Shown: positions 16,721 through 25,931, numbered from the stretch's first letter. The stretch is 64,000 nucleotides of DNA from Massilia rubra (GCF_011682065.1 NZ_VUYU01000029.1:23904-87903); one strand, 5' to 3'. The notes: a model not told the origin generated them from the letters alone. Made by a program: numbers and translations.

Positions 16721-17620
16721 ATGTTGTTAAATCTCAAGAGCGCAGCGCTCATCTCGCTGCTTGCGGCGCCGCTGGCGTGCGCGCAAACGGCCGCCGTCCC
16801 GCCGCCGGATAACTTCGGGACAGCGCTTGCGCCCGGCCTTGACGCCAAGGCCATCATCGCCCTGATCGCACCCGGACGCGATGCCTCGCTGGCCACCCTG
16901 GTCGGCGCCCGGGCATGGCCGTATCGTCCCAACACTTATGTGGCGATTGCTTGTTTCGCCCGCAACAAAAAGGAATTCGACGCCGAACGCAGCGAGGGGA
17001 ATTTACCGGGCTGCCGCCAATACCGCGACCGCCTTGGCGAGAACGAGGAGATCGGCAAAGCCGTCTACCTCGGTGTCGTGGCGTTCGCGGCGGGCGGCGC
17101 GCAGCCGGCGCTGGTGGCCAGCTACGGCAAAGCGCTCGATATCGAGACTGGCTGGAACGCCAGCGCCCTTGCGCGACCGATTGTATTGGACGATGCGGTG
17201 CGCGCGGGCAGGAGCACTATCCTGCCTGAAGAATATATCCGCTTCGATTTCGCTCCGTACAAGATCAGCGCGACGCAAACCGCCATCGGCGTGCGCGTCG
17301 GCTGGAATGAACGCTATACCGGCGTCGGCATGGGCAGCTTCGACGCACTTTCCCTGTTCAGGATTGATGGCGGCAAGCTTGTCAATATCCTGTCCGAGCC
17401 GATCGCGTTCGAAACGGACAGCAACGACGGGTACGACGCGGATGGCAACCGCAAGGGCATCGTTCGCGAAGGGGGGAACGTGCTCACGATCCTTCCCGGT
17501 AACACCGGGGGCTACCACGACCTCCAGTTGAAGACGCTCAAGGGCAGGTGGAAGAAAACCTTCGTTTGGGATAGCGCGGCGTCAAGGTATATGCCGGCGC
17601 CGCTGGCGAAACAACGCTGA
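16721..17620 (+). CDS. Secreted protein of unknown family, tandem paralogue 2
   Basis: 299 aa, ATG 16721 behind GAGGAG, signal peptide ending ACAQ. It matches paralogues 1 and 3 over the whole length (NFGTALAPGLDAKAIIALIAPGRD, LVGARAWPYRPNTYVAIACF, YIRFDFAPYKISATQTAIGVRVGW, LSEPIAF, VLTILPGNTGGYHDL) but has diverged most, including an altered loop before YIRFDF. It starts 30 bases after paralogue 1 ends, so the three are likely one transcript. Confidence 0.75.
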   Translation: MLLNLKSAALISLLAAPLACAQTAAVPPPDNFGTALAPGLDAKAIIALIAPGRDASLATLVGARAWPYRPNTYVAIACFARNKKEFDAERSEGNLPGCRQYRDRLGENEEIGKAVYLGVVAFAAGGAQPALVASYGKALDIETGWNASALARPIVLDDAVRAGRSTILPEEYIRFDFAPYKISATQTAIGVRVGWNERYTGVGMGSFDALSLFRIDGGKLVNILSEPIAFETDSNDGYDADGNRKGIVREGGNVLTILPGNTGGYHDLQLKTLKGRWKKTFVWDSAASRYMPAPLAKQR

Positions 17621-17682
17621 GCGCCGTGGCGGCCGGCCGGCATGCAGGTGGTTTCAATCGATGTTCATCAAGGAGTCTGTCA

Positions 17683-18648
17683 ATGCACATTAAAATACTT
17701 GGCGCCGGCCTGATGGCGCTGGCATGTTCCTCGCTGGCGTACGCGCAGACGGTCGATCGGGCCAGGCCGCCGGAAAAAACCGCCGCGACTGTCAAGGGCA
17801 AGGCCCGGACCCCGGCCGATGTCAAGCCCGACGGGTTCGGGACGGTGCTTCCCGCCGGCTTGAACGCGAAGCAGCTGATCGCCCTGGTCGCGCCCGGCCG
17901 GGACGCGTCGTTCGCCATGCTCGTCGGTGCAAAAGCCTGGCCGTACCGCGCCAACAGCTTCGTCGTGATCGCTTGTTTCAGCCGCAACGAAAAGGACGCT
18001 GAACGGTCGCGCAAGTCCAGCACGGGACCGTCCTGCGACGGCACTTCCCGGTCTGGCGGGACGCCCGCATCCATCGATCCGGCGGTGTATCTCGGTGTCG
18101 TGGAATATCAGGCCGGCAGTGCGGCGCCGACGCTGCTCGCCAGTTACGGCAAGCCCTACGATATCAAGACCAGCTGGGCATTTAGTCAGGTCGAAGGTCC
18201 CGGGGAGGACGACGATACGCCCGCAAGCGGGGAGAGCGGCCTGATGCCGGAACAGTATCGCCGTTTCGACTTCGCCCCCTACAAGATCACGCCGACGGAA
18301 ACGGCCATCGGGCTGCGTCTTGGCTGGAACGAGGGCTACGCCGGCGGAGGCGCCGATTTTGAAGCACTGTCCCTGCTCAGGATCGACGGCAACAAGCTGG
18401 TCAATATCTTGTCGGAGCCGGTCTCCTTCCACAAGCTCATCGCGGGCGACTGGAACAAGGACGGCACCAGGGACCACGACGAGTACGAAGGCACGAATGT
18501 GCTGTCCGTTCTCCCGAGCACGACCAACGGCTATGCCGATCTCCAGTTGCGATTACTGGAAAGCAAATCGAAGCAGGTCTTCACCTGGGACAGCAAGCGG
18601 GCCCGCTATATGCTGACCCGATCGGCCGCGCCAGCGAAAAAGCGCTGA
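17683..18648 (+). CDS. Secreted protein of unknown family, tandem paralogue 3
   Basis: 321 aa from ATG 17683 behind AAGGAG; an in-frame start at 17626 would spoil the signal peptide (MHIKILGAGLMALACSSLAYAQ). It is closer to paralogue 1 than to paralogue 2 (GFGTVLPAGLNAKQLIALVAPGRD, LVGAKAWPYRANSFVVIACF, GLRLGWNEGYAGGGADFEAL) and carries an extra Lys-rich insertion after the signal peptide. Its stop is 6 bases from the stop of the convergent GNAT-like gene. Confidence 0.75.
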   Translation: MHIKILGAGLMALACSSLAYAQTVDRARPPEKTAATVKGKARTPADVKPDGFGTVLPAGLNAKQLIALVAPGRDASFAMLVGAKAWPYRANSFVVIACFSRNEKDAERSRKSSTGPSCDGTSRSGGTPASIDPAVYLGVVEYQAGSAAPTLLASYGKPYDIKTSWAFSQVEGPGEDDDTPASGESGLMPEQYRRFDFAPYKITPTETAIGLRLGWNEGYAGGGADFEALSLLRIDGNKLVNILSEPVSFHKLIAGDWNKDGTRDHDEYEGTNVLSVLPSTTNGYADLQLRLLESKSKQVFTWDSKRARYMLTRSAAPAKKR

Positions 18649-18654
18649 GCTGCG

Positions 18655-19917
18655 TCAGGCGGTCTTGGCCGCCTTCTTGAACGGACTGCGCTCGGGCGCG
18701 TCATCGTGCTCGATGCCCAGCAACAGGTGCTTGATCATCTTGTTGAGCACGGGCTGGCGGTGCCGCACCAAAATGCCGAAGGGTTGCGGTTTCGCGCCCA
18801 GCGCCGCCTTCGGTTCGAGCGCGGTGCGGCCGAACGAGACCTGTTTGCAGCCCATCGACAGGGCGTCGGCAATGCCGGCGTGCAGCAGGCGCAGGTAGAT
18901 CGGCAGGTCGGCCGCCGCCGCGCGGTTAAAGCCGATATGGTAGGCGATGGAGGTATCGCCATCGGCCACCGATATCAAAAAGCCCAGTATCGCCCCCTCT
19001 TGCTTGAGCACGCTGCAGCGGAAACGCTCGCCGGCGGCCTTTTGCAGCGCGGGAAAATACTCGGGGCGCAGCTCGAACGGGCGGAAACCCGCATTGACCT
19101 GGACTTCCTTGTAGAGACCGTGGATCTGGTCGCGCACGGCGTCCAGGTCACTTAACTGTTCCACGGTGCAGGCCGCTTCATCGAGCGTCTTGAACACGGC
19201 GTTGCGCACGCCGCTGCGGTACTTGGAGGCGAGGCTGGCCAGGTAGTCGTCGTAGTGCTTCCAGTCGTCCTGCAGGGCCAGCACCATGTTCGGCTCGGTT
19301 TCCACGTAGCGGTAGCTCAGGTGTTCCAGGTGGGCCGCGTGGTCGATGTGGGGCGCGTGCAAGTCCTTGATCATGATGAAGTGGGTCTTGCCGACCAGCT
19401 TGTCGGCCTGGCGCACGCGGTACAGCACTTCGGCCACGCCATGCCAGGCCAGCTTGGGATCGGCGTCGGGCGCCATGGCGATGCCGTGCTGGCCGAAGGT
19501 GAGCAAGTTGCCGCAGGTGAGGATGCGCTGGGTGGTCTTCTTGGCCAGCTCGTCGAGCGCAGCCGGGCGGGTCGAAGCCGAGCCGCTCTTGTCGGGGCGG
19601 GCCTGGGCCAGGCTGATGTCGGCGATCTGCATGTACACGGCCGCGACCGGCATGCGGTCGGCGCCGGCGCCGCTGTAGATCAGGGCGTAGCGCGGCGACA
19701 GGTTGTGCGGCAGCACCTGTTCGAGCGCCTTGAGGTAGTCGAAGGACATGAAGAAGCCGGCGTGCCGGGCCAGCGCCTGCCAGGCGGCGGCGTCGAGCAG
19801 CTCGATGGAATCGGCGATGGCGTAGTTCAGGTCGGCCGGCCCGCGCAGGCGCTTGCGTTCGCGGCTGCGTTCGGAGAGCGAGGCTTTGATCGAGCGGAGT
19901 TTTTCAGGGATGTTCAT
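18655..19917 (-). CDS. GNAT-fold acetyltransferase (FemAB/BioF2-like)
   Basis: 420 aa, cytoplasmic. The layout is the two-lobed GNAT arrangement of the peptidogalycan/BioF2-like acyltransferase group: an N-terminal lobe with FFMSFDYLKALEQ, a middle segment YDDYLASLASKYRSGVRNAVFK, and a C-terminal lobe VLKQEGAILGFLISVADGDTSIAYHIGFNR followed by LRLLHAGIADALSMGCKQVSFGRTALEPKAALGA. Such enzymes transfer acyl or aminoacyl groups to envelope or small-molecule acceptors; the substrate here is unknown. It is monocistronic, convergent with the secreted triple. Confidence 0.75.
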   Translation of the reverse strand: MNIPEKLRSIKASLSERSRERKRLRGPADLNYAIADSIELLDAAAWQALARHAGFFMSFDYLKALEQVLPHNLSPRYALIYSGAGADRMPVAAVYMQIADISLAQARPDKSGSASTRPAALDELAKKTTQRILTCGNLLTFGQHGIAMAPDADPKLAWHGVAEVLYRVRQADKLVGKTHFIMIKDLHAPHIDHAAHLEHLSYRYVETEPNMVLALQDDWKHYDDYLASLASKYRSGVRNAVFKTLDEAACTVEQLSDLDAVRDQIHGLYKEVQVNAGFRPFELRPEYFPALQKAAGERFRCSVLKQEGAILGFLISVADGDTSIAYHIGFNRAAAADLPIYLRLLHAGIADALSMGCKQVSFGRTALEPKAALGAKPQPFGILVRHRQPVLNKMIKHLLLGIEHDDAPERSPFKKAAKTA

Positions 19918-20044
19918 GGACGCACTTTTTTATCGATATTGACATGTTCAGTGCGTGGGATTCTACAGAAGTTCCACCGTGCGATGCCGGTGGCGGCCAC
20001 AACGCCGGCAATCGGGAACGCTGGCGCGTGCGTGCGGAGATCGA

Positions 20045-20569
20045 TCAGTGCCTGTTTTCCTCATCGAGCGATGGGCGGGGAGTTGCTTGCGTCACACCTG
20101 TGCGGAAACTCAAGCGGTCCAGGCCGTCGTCGAGTAGCCTGTATCCAAACACAAGCGCGGCAATCAGCAGGATGGTCAGTACGTTCACACTCAGGTTCGC
20201 GCCCACGTCGCGGAACAGGCCCAGTGGCCCTCTGCGTGCACGCAGCTCCGCCTGGATTGCTGCCAGTTGTCGACCAATTGCCGTGCTTGTGAAATCCGCG
20301 TGCAGCGCTTCTCTTTTGGCGTCAAGCGTGGCATTGACAAACGCGTTCATGAAACTGTCTGCCTGCCTATGGTACATGGCAAGACAAACGGGTGTTGTCG
20401 CGGCACGCTCGAAGGTGTCAACGTCTTCCGGTGTGGGCGGATGCCCGGTCTGCGCCTCGATCGCCGCATAGGTCTGCATTTCGTGATGTTTGTACGATGC
20501 ATACGCCAGCGCCGCAAGGGTATCGTGGGGATGTGGGAGCAGCAGGCTGAAGACGCTGGGGGTGACCAT
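20045..20569 (-). CDS. Tail-anchored hypothetical membrane protein
   Basis: 174 aa from ATG 20569, whose A is also the last base of the upstream stop codon (TGATG). The protein is soluble and helical up to about residue 125 (KHHEMQTYAAIEAQTG, TLDAKREALHADFTSTAIGRQLAAIQAELRARRG), then has one membrane helix (NVLTILLIAALVFGYRLL) and a polar tail. No family recognised. The tight coupling to the 80-aa upstream gene suggests the two products work together. Confidence 0.65.
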   Translation of the reverse strand: MVTPSVFSLLLPHPHDTLAALAYASYKHHEMQTYAAIEAQTGHPPTPEDVDTFERAATTPVCLAMYHRQADSFMNAFVNATLDAKREALHADFTSTAIGRQLAAIQAELRARRGPLGLFRDVGANLSVNVLTILLIAALVFGYRLLDDGLDRLSFRTGVTQATPRPSLDEENRH

Positions 20570-20811
20570 CACGCCTCCATGTCGTTGGAGGCGGTGACGT
20601 TCCTGTTCGGTACCACTGCAGCGTCGGGCCACCCAAGTCGCTGTTGGGCGATGATCGCCGCTGCGCGAATTTCTTCCCGGCTCAGCTCTATGCGTAATAC
20701 AGGCCATTCGTCCGCTTCGCCAGCGCTGGCGTTTTTATCCTCACCGCGCAGGATTTCGCTCGCGCGGCGATTGATTGCCTTGAGCATGCTTCTGTCGATA
20801 GTGAATAGCAT
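20569..20811 (-). CDS. Small hypothetical protein translationally coupled to membrane partner
   Basis: 80 aa from ATG 20811, behind GGGAGG. Basic N-terminal helix (RSMLKAINRRASEILRG), acidic middle, and a C-terminal helix (RIELSREEIRAAAIIAQQRLGW). No recognisable domain. Its stop overlaps the start of the 174-aa membrane protein by one base. Small-then-larger coupled pairs occur in toxin-antitoxin and effector-immunity systems, but nothing in the sequence proves that here. Confidence 0.6.
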   Translation of the reverse strand: MLFTIDRSMLKAINRRASEILRGEDKNASAGEADEWPVLRIELSREEIRAAAIIAQQRLGWPDAAVVPNRNVTASNDMEA

Positions 20812-20971
20812 CACGTACCTCCCGGTATCAAGTTCACACCATTCTAGCCCGCGATGCGACCCGCACAAGGACTGCACGAACCTTGAAGTGCCTGGGTTTG
20901 TGCTGGCGCAAATATCCCTGGCGTACGCTGTGGCTTGTCGTCATGCCATCGATAAACAGGTGGCCCGCCCG

Positions 20972-22780
20972 CTAGCTCCCATCCCAGCCATTCTGCCTGT
21001 CATCCTCGGCCAGTTCCGCGTCCAGCGCGAACATGGCTTCGAGTTCCTCGCGCGCCTGCTTGGCCACCGACAGGAACTGTTCCTTGTCCTTGTAATACGG
21101 ATAGATCTTGTCCAGGCTGCGCATATTGAACATGCGGAACTTGCTGGCCGCCTGGCGCGCCCGGTAGGCGCCGAAGCCCAACTCGTGCAGCACATCGCGC
21201 CCCAGCATCAGCGCCGCCTCGAACGTTTCGCGCTGGATGATGGTCACGCCGCGGTCGCGCAAGTCGAAATAATGGGTCACATTGCGCGCGCGCGCCATGA
21301 TTTTCAAGTCCGGAAACGTCCTGCGCACCGCGTCCACCAGTTTCAGGCTGTCGTCGATATCGTCGACCGCCACCACCAGCGCGCGCGCCCGCGCCGCACC
21401 CGCCGCGTGCAGCAGATCGACCCGCGTCACATCGCCATAAAACACTTCCATGCCGAAGCGGCGCACCAGGTCGATCTGGTCCGGATCGTGATCGAGCACG
21501 GTCAGCTTGACCCCGTTGGCCGCCAGCAGGCGCCCGAGGATCTGGCCGAAGCGCCCGAAGCCGGCGATGATCACATGCTCGTCGTTGGGCGCGATCTTGT
21601 CGGCCTGGCGTTTCTTGTCGGCGCGGTAGCGCGGCGCGATCAGGCGGTCGTGCGCGATCAAGAGCAGCGGCGTGACCACCATCGACAGCGCCACCACCAC
21701 CACCAGCATCGAGGCCACCTCGGCGCTGAACACCTTGGCCGCTTCGGCCGCGCCGAACACCACGAACGCAAATTCCCCGCCCTGCGACAGGATGAAGGCG
21801 AACAGCGCCTGCTGGCTGCGTGGAATCTCGGCGATCTTGCTGATGCCGTACAGGACCGCGATCTTGATGCACAAGAACGCCGCCACCAGTCCCAGGATCA
21901 GCCACGGCTGCGCCATGAACACGCCGAAGTCGACCGACATGCCGACCGCGATGAAGAACAGCCCGAGCAGCAAGCCCTTGAACGGCTCCAGGTCGGTCTC
22001 GAGCGCGTGCCGGTATTCGGAGTCGGCCAGCAGCATGCCGGCCATGAAGGCGCCCAGCGCCATCGACATGCCGACCCATTGCATCAGCAGCGAAATGGCG
22101 ATCACCAGCAGCAGTGCGAAGGCGGTAAAGATCTCGCGCATGCCGGTCTTGACGATGATGCGCAGCAGCGGGCGCACCAGGTAGCGCCCGGCGAAGATCA
22201 GCGCGCCGATCACGCCGACCACCTTCAGCACGCCCAGCCAGCCCTGTTCTGTGCCTTCGGCCGCCGCCACGCCCAGCAGCGGCACGATGGCGATCATGGG
22301 AATGGCGGCCATGTCCTGGAACAGCAGGATGGCAAAGCTGGCCGAGCCGGTCGGGGTGGTCATCAGGTTGCGCTCGTCGAGCGTGGCCAGGGCGATCGCG
22401 GTCGACGACAGCGACAGGCCCAGCGCGGCAATCAGCGCCACCTTCCAGTCGATCCCGGCCAGCATGGCGCAAGCGCACAGGGCGCCGGTCACGCCCAGCA
22501 CCTGGGCCGCGCCGCGCCCGAAGATGGCGCGCCGCATCGACCACAGGCGCTTCGGTTCGAGTTCGAGGCCAATCACGAACAGCAGCAGCACCACCCCGAA
22601 TTCGGAAATGTGCAAGATGTCTTCGACCTCGCCGATCAGGCCCAGTCCCCACGGGCCGATGGCGATGCCGGCCAGCAGGTAGCCGAGCACGGCGCCCAGG
22701 CCGAGTTTTTTGGCGATCGGGACGGCGATCACCGCCGCCGCCAGGTAGATCAGTGCGTTAAGCAGCAAACCGTGTTCCAT
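20972..22780 (-). CDS. kefB: CPA2 monovalent cation:proton antiporter (KefB/KefC-like)
   Basis: 602 aa. Residues 1-385 are a Na+/H+ exchanger-type membrane domain of about 12 helices (LGAVLGYLLAGIAIGPWGLGLI, FGVVLLLFVIGLELEPKRLW, ALGLSLSSTAIALATL, FMAGMLLADSEYRHALE). Residues about 400-520 are a TrkA-N/RCK domain with nucleotide-binding GFGRFGQILGRLLA and D/E-rich strands. The C-terminal about 80 residues are polar and helical. It would expel K+ (in exchange for H+) under electrophile stress. It lies 25 bases downstream of a KefG-like gene, the usual ancillary subunit; the subtype (B or C) is not certain. Confidence 0.88.
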   Translation of the reverse strand: MEHGLLLNALIYLAAAVIAVPIAKKLGLGAVLGYLLAGIAIGPWGLGLIGEVEDILHISEFGVVLLLFVIGLELEPKRLWSMRRAIFGRGAAQVLGVTGALCACAMLAGIDWKVALIAALGLSLSSTAIALATLDERNLMTTPTGSASFAILLFQDMAAIPMIAIVPLLGVAAAEGTEQGWLGVLKVVGVIGALIFAGRYLVRPLLRIIVKTGMREIFTAFALLLVIAISLLMQWVGMSMALGAFMAGMLLADSEYRHALETDLEPFKGLLLGLFFIAVGMSVDFGVFMAQPWLILGLVAAFLCIKIAVLYGISKIAEIPRSQQALFAFILSQGGEFAFVVFGAAEAAKVFSAEVASMLVVVVALSMVVTPLLLIAHDRLIAPRYRADKKRQADKIAPNDEHVIIAGFGRFGQILGRLLAANGVKLTVLDHDPDQIDLVRRFGMEVFYGDVTRVDLLHAAGAARARALVVAVDDIDDSLKLVDAVRRTFPDLKIMARARNVTHYFDLRDRGVTIIQRETFEAALMLGRDVLHELGFGAYRARQAASKFRMFNMRSLDKIYPYYKDKEQFLSVAKQAREELEAMFALDAELAEDDRQNGWDGS

Positions 22781-22805
22781 TGTTACAGAGCTTTCTTAGG
22801 GGAGG

Positions 22806-23363
22806 TCATGCGCTGGTTAGCGCGCCCAGGCGGGCGACGAAGGTGTCGATGTGGGCGTCGAGCGTTTCCTCGCTGGCGTGATGGGCGCCATGCAGGATGT
22901 GGGGGGCTAGCCATTCCATGCCGCACAGGGCGGCAATCTGGCGGTAGGGCGGCAGGAATGCCGCAAACGGGTGGCCGTGCGCGGCGTCCGGCGCATAGGC
23001 CTCGGCCGGACTGCCGGTCGAGGCGGCCAGCCAGAAGCGCTTGCCCGCCAGCGCGGTGGCGCCGGCGCCGTAGGCCCAACCCGGCGTCAACACCGCATCG
23101 ACCCATTCCTTGAGCAGGGACGGCATGCCGTACCACTGTATCGGATGAAGTAACACCAGCGCGGCGGCGTCGGCCAGGTTTTCCTGCTCGGCCGCCACGT
23201 CGATGTAAAAGTCGGGATAGCTCTCGTACAGGTCGACCAGCTCGACGCCGGGCACGCCGCGCGCGGCGTCGCGCAGGCGCCGGTTCACGCGCGAGCGCTG
23301 CGGCGCCGCGTGGGCGAAGACGACCAGTACCTTGCGCAGCGGCGCGCCATCGCGCGCCGTCAC
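22806..23363 (-). CDS. kefG: NAD(P)H oxidoreductase, KefG/KefF-like flavodoxin-fold protein
   Basis: 185 aa from GTG 23363, which overlaps the chitinase stop as GTGA; no ATG fits. Flavodoxin-like fold: KVLVVFAHAAPQRSRVNRRL (FMN-phosphate loop region), ELVDLYESYPDFYID, LVLLHPIQWYGMPSLLKEWVDAVLTPGWAYG and FWLAASTGSP. This is the KefF/KefG/MdaB pattern. These proteins bind Kef antiporters and regulate them while acting as quinone reductases. The very next gene is the Kef-type antiporter, which supports the call; F versus G is not settled. Confidence 0.85.
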   Translation of the reverse strand: MTARDGAPLRKVLVVFAHAAPQRSRVNRRLRDAARGVPGVELVDLYESYPDFYIDVAAEQENLADAAALVLLHPIQWYGMPSLLKEWVDAVLTPGWAYGAGATALAGKRFWLAASTGSPAEAYAPDAAHGHPFAAFLPPYRQIAALCGMEWLAPHILHGAHHASEETLDAHIDTFVARLGALTSA

Positions 23364-24691
23364 TTCGCCTCGAGCATGGCTTTGGACAGCGCGAAGCCGG
23401 CGTCGTCCTGGTCCAGGGCCCACGACATCATGCCGCCCAGGCGGTGGTCGCGCACGTAAGCGGCTTTTTCCTTGATCACGAGCGGGTCGTCGTAGGTCCA
23501 GAAGGTGCCGTTCTCGTACGTCCACAGTTGCTTGCTGACCGGATGGTAGAACTTGGGCGCCTTGCGCGCGGCGATGGTCGAGTAGCGCTCGGTACCTTCC
23601 TCGAAGCCCTTGGCCGGACCCGTCGCGCTCTGGTACAGGCCGTAGCGCGCCGCCGCCACGCCGGTCCAGCCGCGCGCGTAAAAGGGCACGCCGATGACCA
23701 GTTTCCTGGCTGGCACGCCGGCTTTCAGGAAACGCTCGACACCGGTGTGCACGCTCTGCTTGTCGGTGTCGGGGCTGCCCGGATCGGGGTACAGGTTCGA
23801 GTGAAAGCCGGTCGGGCCTTGCCTGGTCCAGCTGCCGTTGAAGTCGTAGGTCATCAGGTTGATCCAGTCGAGCGACTTGACATACTTGGCCGGCTCGGTG
23901 GCGTCGGTGGTCTTGGCGCCGCTGTTGACAGCCGCCGTCAGGTAGTATTTCTTGCGTTGCTTCTTGCCCAGCGTGTTGAGCTGGCTGCGAAATTCCGCCA
24001 GCAGCAAGGTGAAATTCTGCTTGTCCGCCGGGCTGATGGTGTTGTACGCCATCAGCGGCACGCCCGGATATTCCCAGTCGATATCGAAGCCGTCGAACAG
24101 CCCGGCCGCGGCGCCCTTGCCGCCATGCCCGTTCAGGACCGGCAAGTCGCCCTTGATGTACAGGTCGATGCAGGACGATACCAGCGCGCGCCGCAGCGGT
24201 TCGGTGGCGGCGCCGGCCGAGAACCAGCGCGACCATTCGGCCCCGCCGATGGCCAGCATGACTTTCAGCTTGGGGTGCTTGGCCTTGAGCTGGCGCAGCT
24301 GGTTGAAATTGCCCGCCAGCGGCTGGGAGGCGGTGTCGGCCGTGCCGTCGACCGATTCGGCCGCCGTGAACGGACGGGCGTAGTCGAGCGTGGCGCGCAT
24401 GCCGCCGCCGTCGGCCGCATCCTTGATGTCGCGCCCGCTGTCGCAGCGGTAGGTGTTATCCGGCATCTTGTACAGATTGGCGAAGGCGTAGTTCAGGAAC
24501 GTGAAGCGTTCCGCCACGCCGGCCTGGTCGAGCTGCTTCAGGCGAAAACCGCTCTCGGTGCTCCAGGCGGTGTAGTACGAGCCGACTTCGACCGGGGAGG
24601 CGGAGCGCGCCGGGGCCGCCATCGCGGCCGTGGTCGCGCCGGCCAGCGCGAGGGCGCAGGCCAGGGTGGTCATGCAGTTTGTGTTCAACAT
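23360..24691 (-). CDS. Secreted GH18 chitinase
   Basis: 443 aa, ATG 24691 behind AAGGAG. Signal peptide about residues 1-25 (ACALALAGATTAAMA). GH18 TIM barrel: KLKVMLAIGGAEWS, then the catalytic DxxDxDxE at D200-D203-D205-E207 (FDGFDIDWEYPG), LDWINLMTYDFNGSW, PARKLVIGVPFYARGW and GGMMSWALDQDD. Length and motifs fit an endo- or exo-acting secreted chitinase without an attached carbohydrate-binding module. It lies between a NagX-like gene (13 bases upstream) and the KefG-like gene (4-base overlap). Confidence 0.9.
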   Translation of the reverse strand: MLNTNCMTTLACALALAGATTAAMAAPARSASPVEVGSYYTAWSTESGFRLKQLDQAGVAERFTFLNYAFANLYKMPDNTYRCDSGRDIKDAADGGGMRATLDYARPFTAAESVDGTADTASQPLAGNFNQLRQLKAKHPKLKVMLAIGGAEWSRWFSAGAATEPLRRALVSSCIDLYIKGDLPVLNGHGGKGAAAGLFDGFDIDWEYPGVPLMAYNTISPADKQNFTLLLAEFRSQLNTLGKKQRKKYYLTAAVNSGAKTTDATEPAKYVKSLDWINLMTYDFNGSWTRQGPTGFHSNLYPDPGSPDTDKQSVHTGVERFLKAGVPARKLVIGVPFYARGWTGVAAARYGLYQSATGPAKGFEEGTERYSTIAARKAPKFYHPVSKQLWTYENGTFWTYDDPLVIKEKAAYVRDHRLGGMMSWALDQDDAGFALSKAMLEAK

Positions 24692-24704
24692 CTGTTCTCC
24701 TTGC

Positions 24705-25931
24705 TTAAATCTTGAGCTTGCAATTATGTATGTTCAGGCGTGCAACTACCAGCACGATTGTGGCCGTAAAGACGGCCCCGGCCAACAGTGCCGCGCCGCC
24801 CTCGAGCAGCGCCGGGCGGAAGCGCGCGCCGGCCAGGCTGATGACGGCGCCGATGGCGAACGGCAGCAGGTAGGTGATCAGCGGGCTGGTCGCGGCCGGT
24901 TCCACCAGCACGGTCCAGCGGCGCGCGGCCAGTACCTCGACCAGCCAGTACAGCAGCGCGAACACGGCCACGCACAGCGCACCGCAATACAAGGCCCAGG
25001 GCGGCGTGGCGCCGATCTTGGACACCGGGTACCAGTGGTGCAGCACCCATCCGGCCAGCGCCAGCACCAGCGCGAAAGCGGCCGCTTGCCGCAGGCGCTG
25101 CGGCGCGCCGCGCTGGCCGTCGAAGAACAGCAGCGCGCACACCAGTCCGGCCAGCACGATCACGCTGTGGATGGCGTGCCCTGACAGGGCCGTGCCGACC
25201 CCGGTTTTGTTGGCAATCATGTACAGCGCCACGCCGGCGGGCATGGCCCCCAGCAGCAGGGTCAATTGTCCGCGCCCCGCCTGGTACAGCAGCGCAACGG
25301 CCAGGTAAGCCCAGCCGATCAGGCCGAGAATGCCCCACCACTGCGGCGTCATCATGGCGCCGTGCTCGCCGCGCCAGAGCAGCGCCAGGGCGGCCAGCAG
25401 GGCCACGCCGGCGCCGCGCAGGCAGCCATTGAGCAGGGCGCTGTCGAACCGGTACACGCCCCACACCAGCAGCACCGCCGCGTAGAAGGCCAGCGACCAG
25501 GCCGCGATCGGCATGCGCATGGCCGCTTCGCTGTAGCCCGACTCGGCATTGACCATGAACACGCCCATCACGATCAGGGCCAGCGCGCGCCAGGCGCTGT
25601 GCCCGAACACCCGGCCCGGGCCGTCGCCGCGCGCGAGGCGGCTGTTCACGCCGAAGGGAATCGACATGCCGACCGCGAACAGGAAGGCGGGGAACACGAT
25701 GTCGGCCAGGCCCATGCCGTTAGCGCCGCCATCGGCGTGCAGCAGCCAGGCCGGCACGCCGCGCGCACCGGCAAGGAAATTGACGAACAGCATGAGCACG
25801 AAGGTGAGGCCGCGAAAGGCGTCGACCGACAGGATGCGTTGCCGGGGCAAGTCGTTGAAGGCGAGGGGCATGGGTGGTGGCGGTAATGGTAACGGTAACG
25901 GAAAGTCATCGATGTCGGCAGACAGTAACAT
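24705..25931 (-). CDS. nagX: NagX/HGSNAT-like membrane acyltransferase
   Basis: Up to 408 aa. The core begins RILSVDAFRGLTFVLMLFVNFLAG, the hallmark of the DUF5009/heparan-alpha-glucosaminide N-acetyltransferase family, with 10-11 membrane helices and ADIVFPAFLFAVGMSIPFG in helix 2-3. NagX proteins in chitin-using bacteria are thought to act on GlcNAc or its oligomers at the inner membrane; the adjacent chitinase agrees. The start is open: ATG 25931 adds a Pro/Leu repeat (encoded by GGTAAC-type repeats), while ATG 25871 begins just before the core. Neither has a strong ribosome-binding site. Confidence 0.8.
   Translation of the reverse strand: MLLSADIDDFPLPLPLPPPPMPLAFNDLPRQRILSVDAFRGLTFVLMLFVNFLAGARGVPAWLLHADGGANGMGLADIVFPAFLFAVGMSIPFGVNSRLARGDGPGRVFGHSAWRALALIVMGVFMVNAESGYSEAAMRMPIAAWSLAFYAAVLLVWGVYRFDSALLNGCLRGAGVALLAALALLWRGEHGAMMTPQWWGILGLIGWAYLAVALLYQAGRGQLTLLLGAMPAGVALYMIANKTGVGTALSGHAIHSVIVLAGLVCALLFFDGQRGAPQRLRQAAAFALVLALAGWVLHHWYPVSKIGATPPWALYCGALCVAVFALLYWLVEVLAARRWTVLVEPAATSPLITYLLPFAIGAVISLAGARFRPALLEGGAALLAGAVFTATIVLVVARLNIHNCKLKI

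Noticed and set aside
20267..23113. 948-codon plus-strand frame across the Kef region
   Set aside because: Rich in His, Arg, Gln and Asp without domain sense; it is antisense to the Kef antiporter and KefG genes, whose motifs are clear.
22806..24236. 476-codon frame joining a long N-terminal part to the KefG-like protein
   Set aside because: The first part is a shadow of the chitinase gene in another frame. The GTG at 23363 with the GTGA overlap gives the proper protein.
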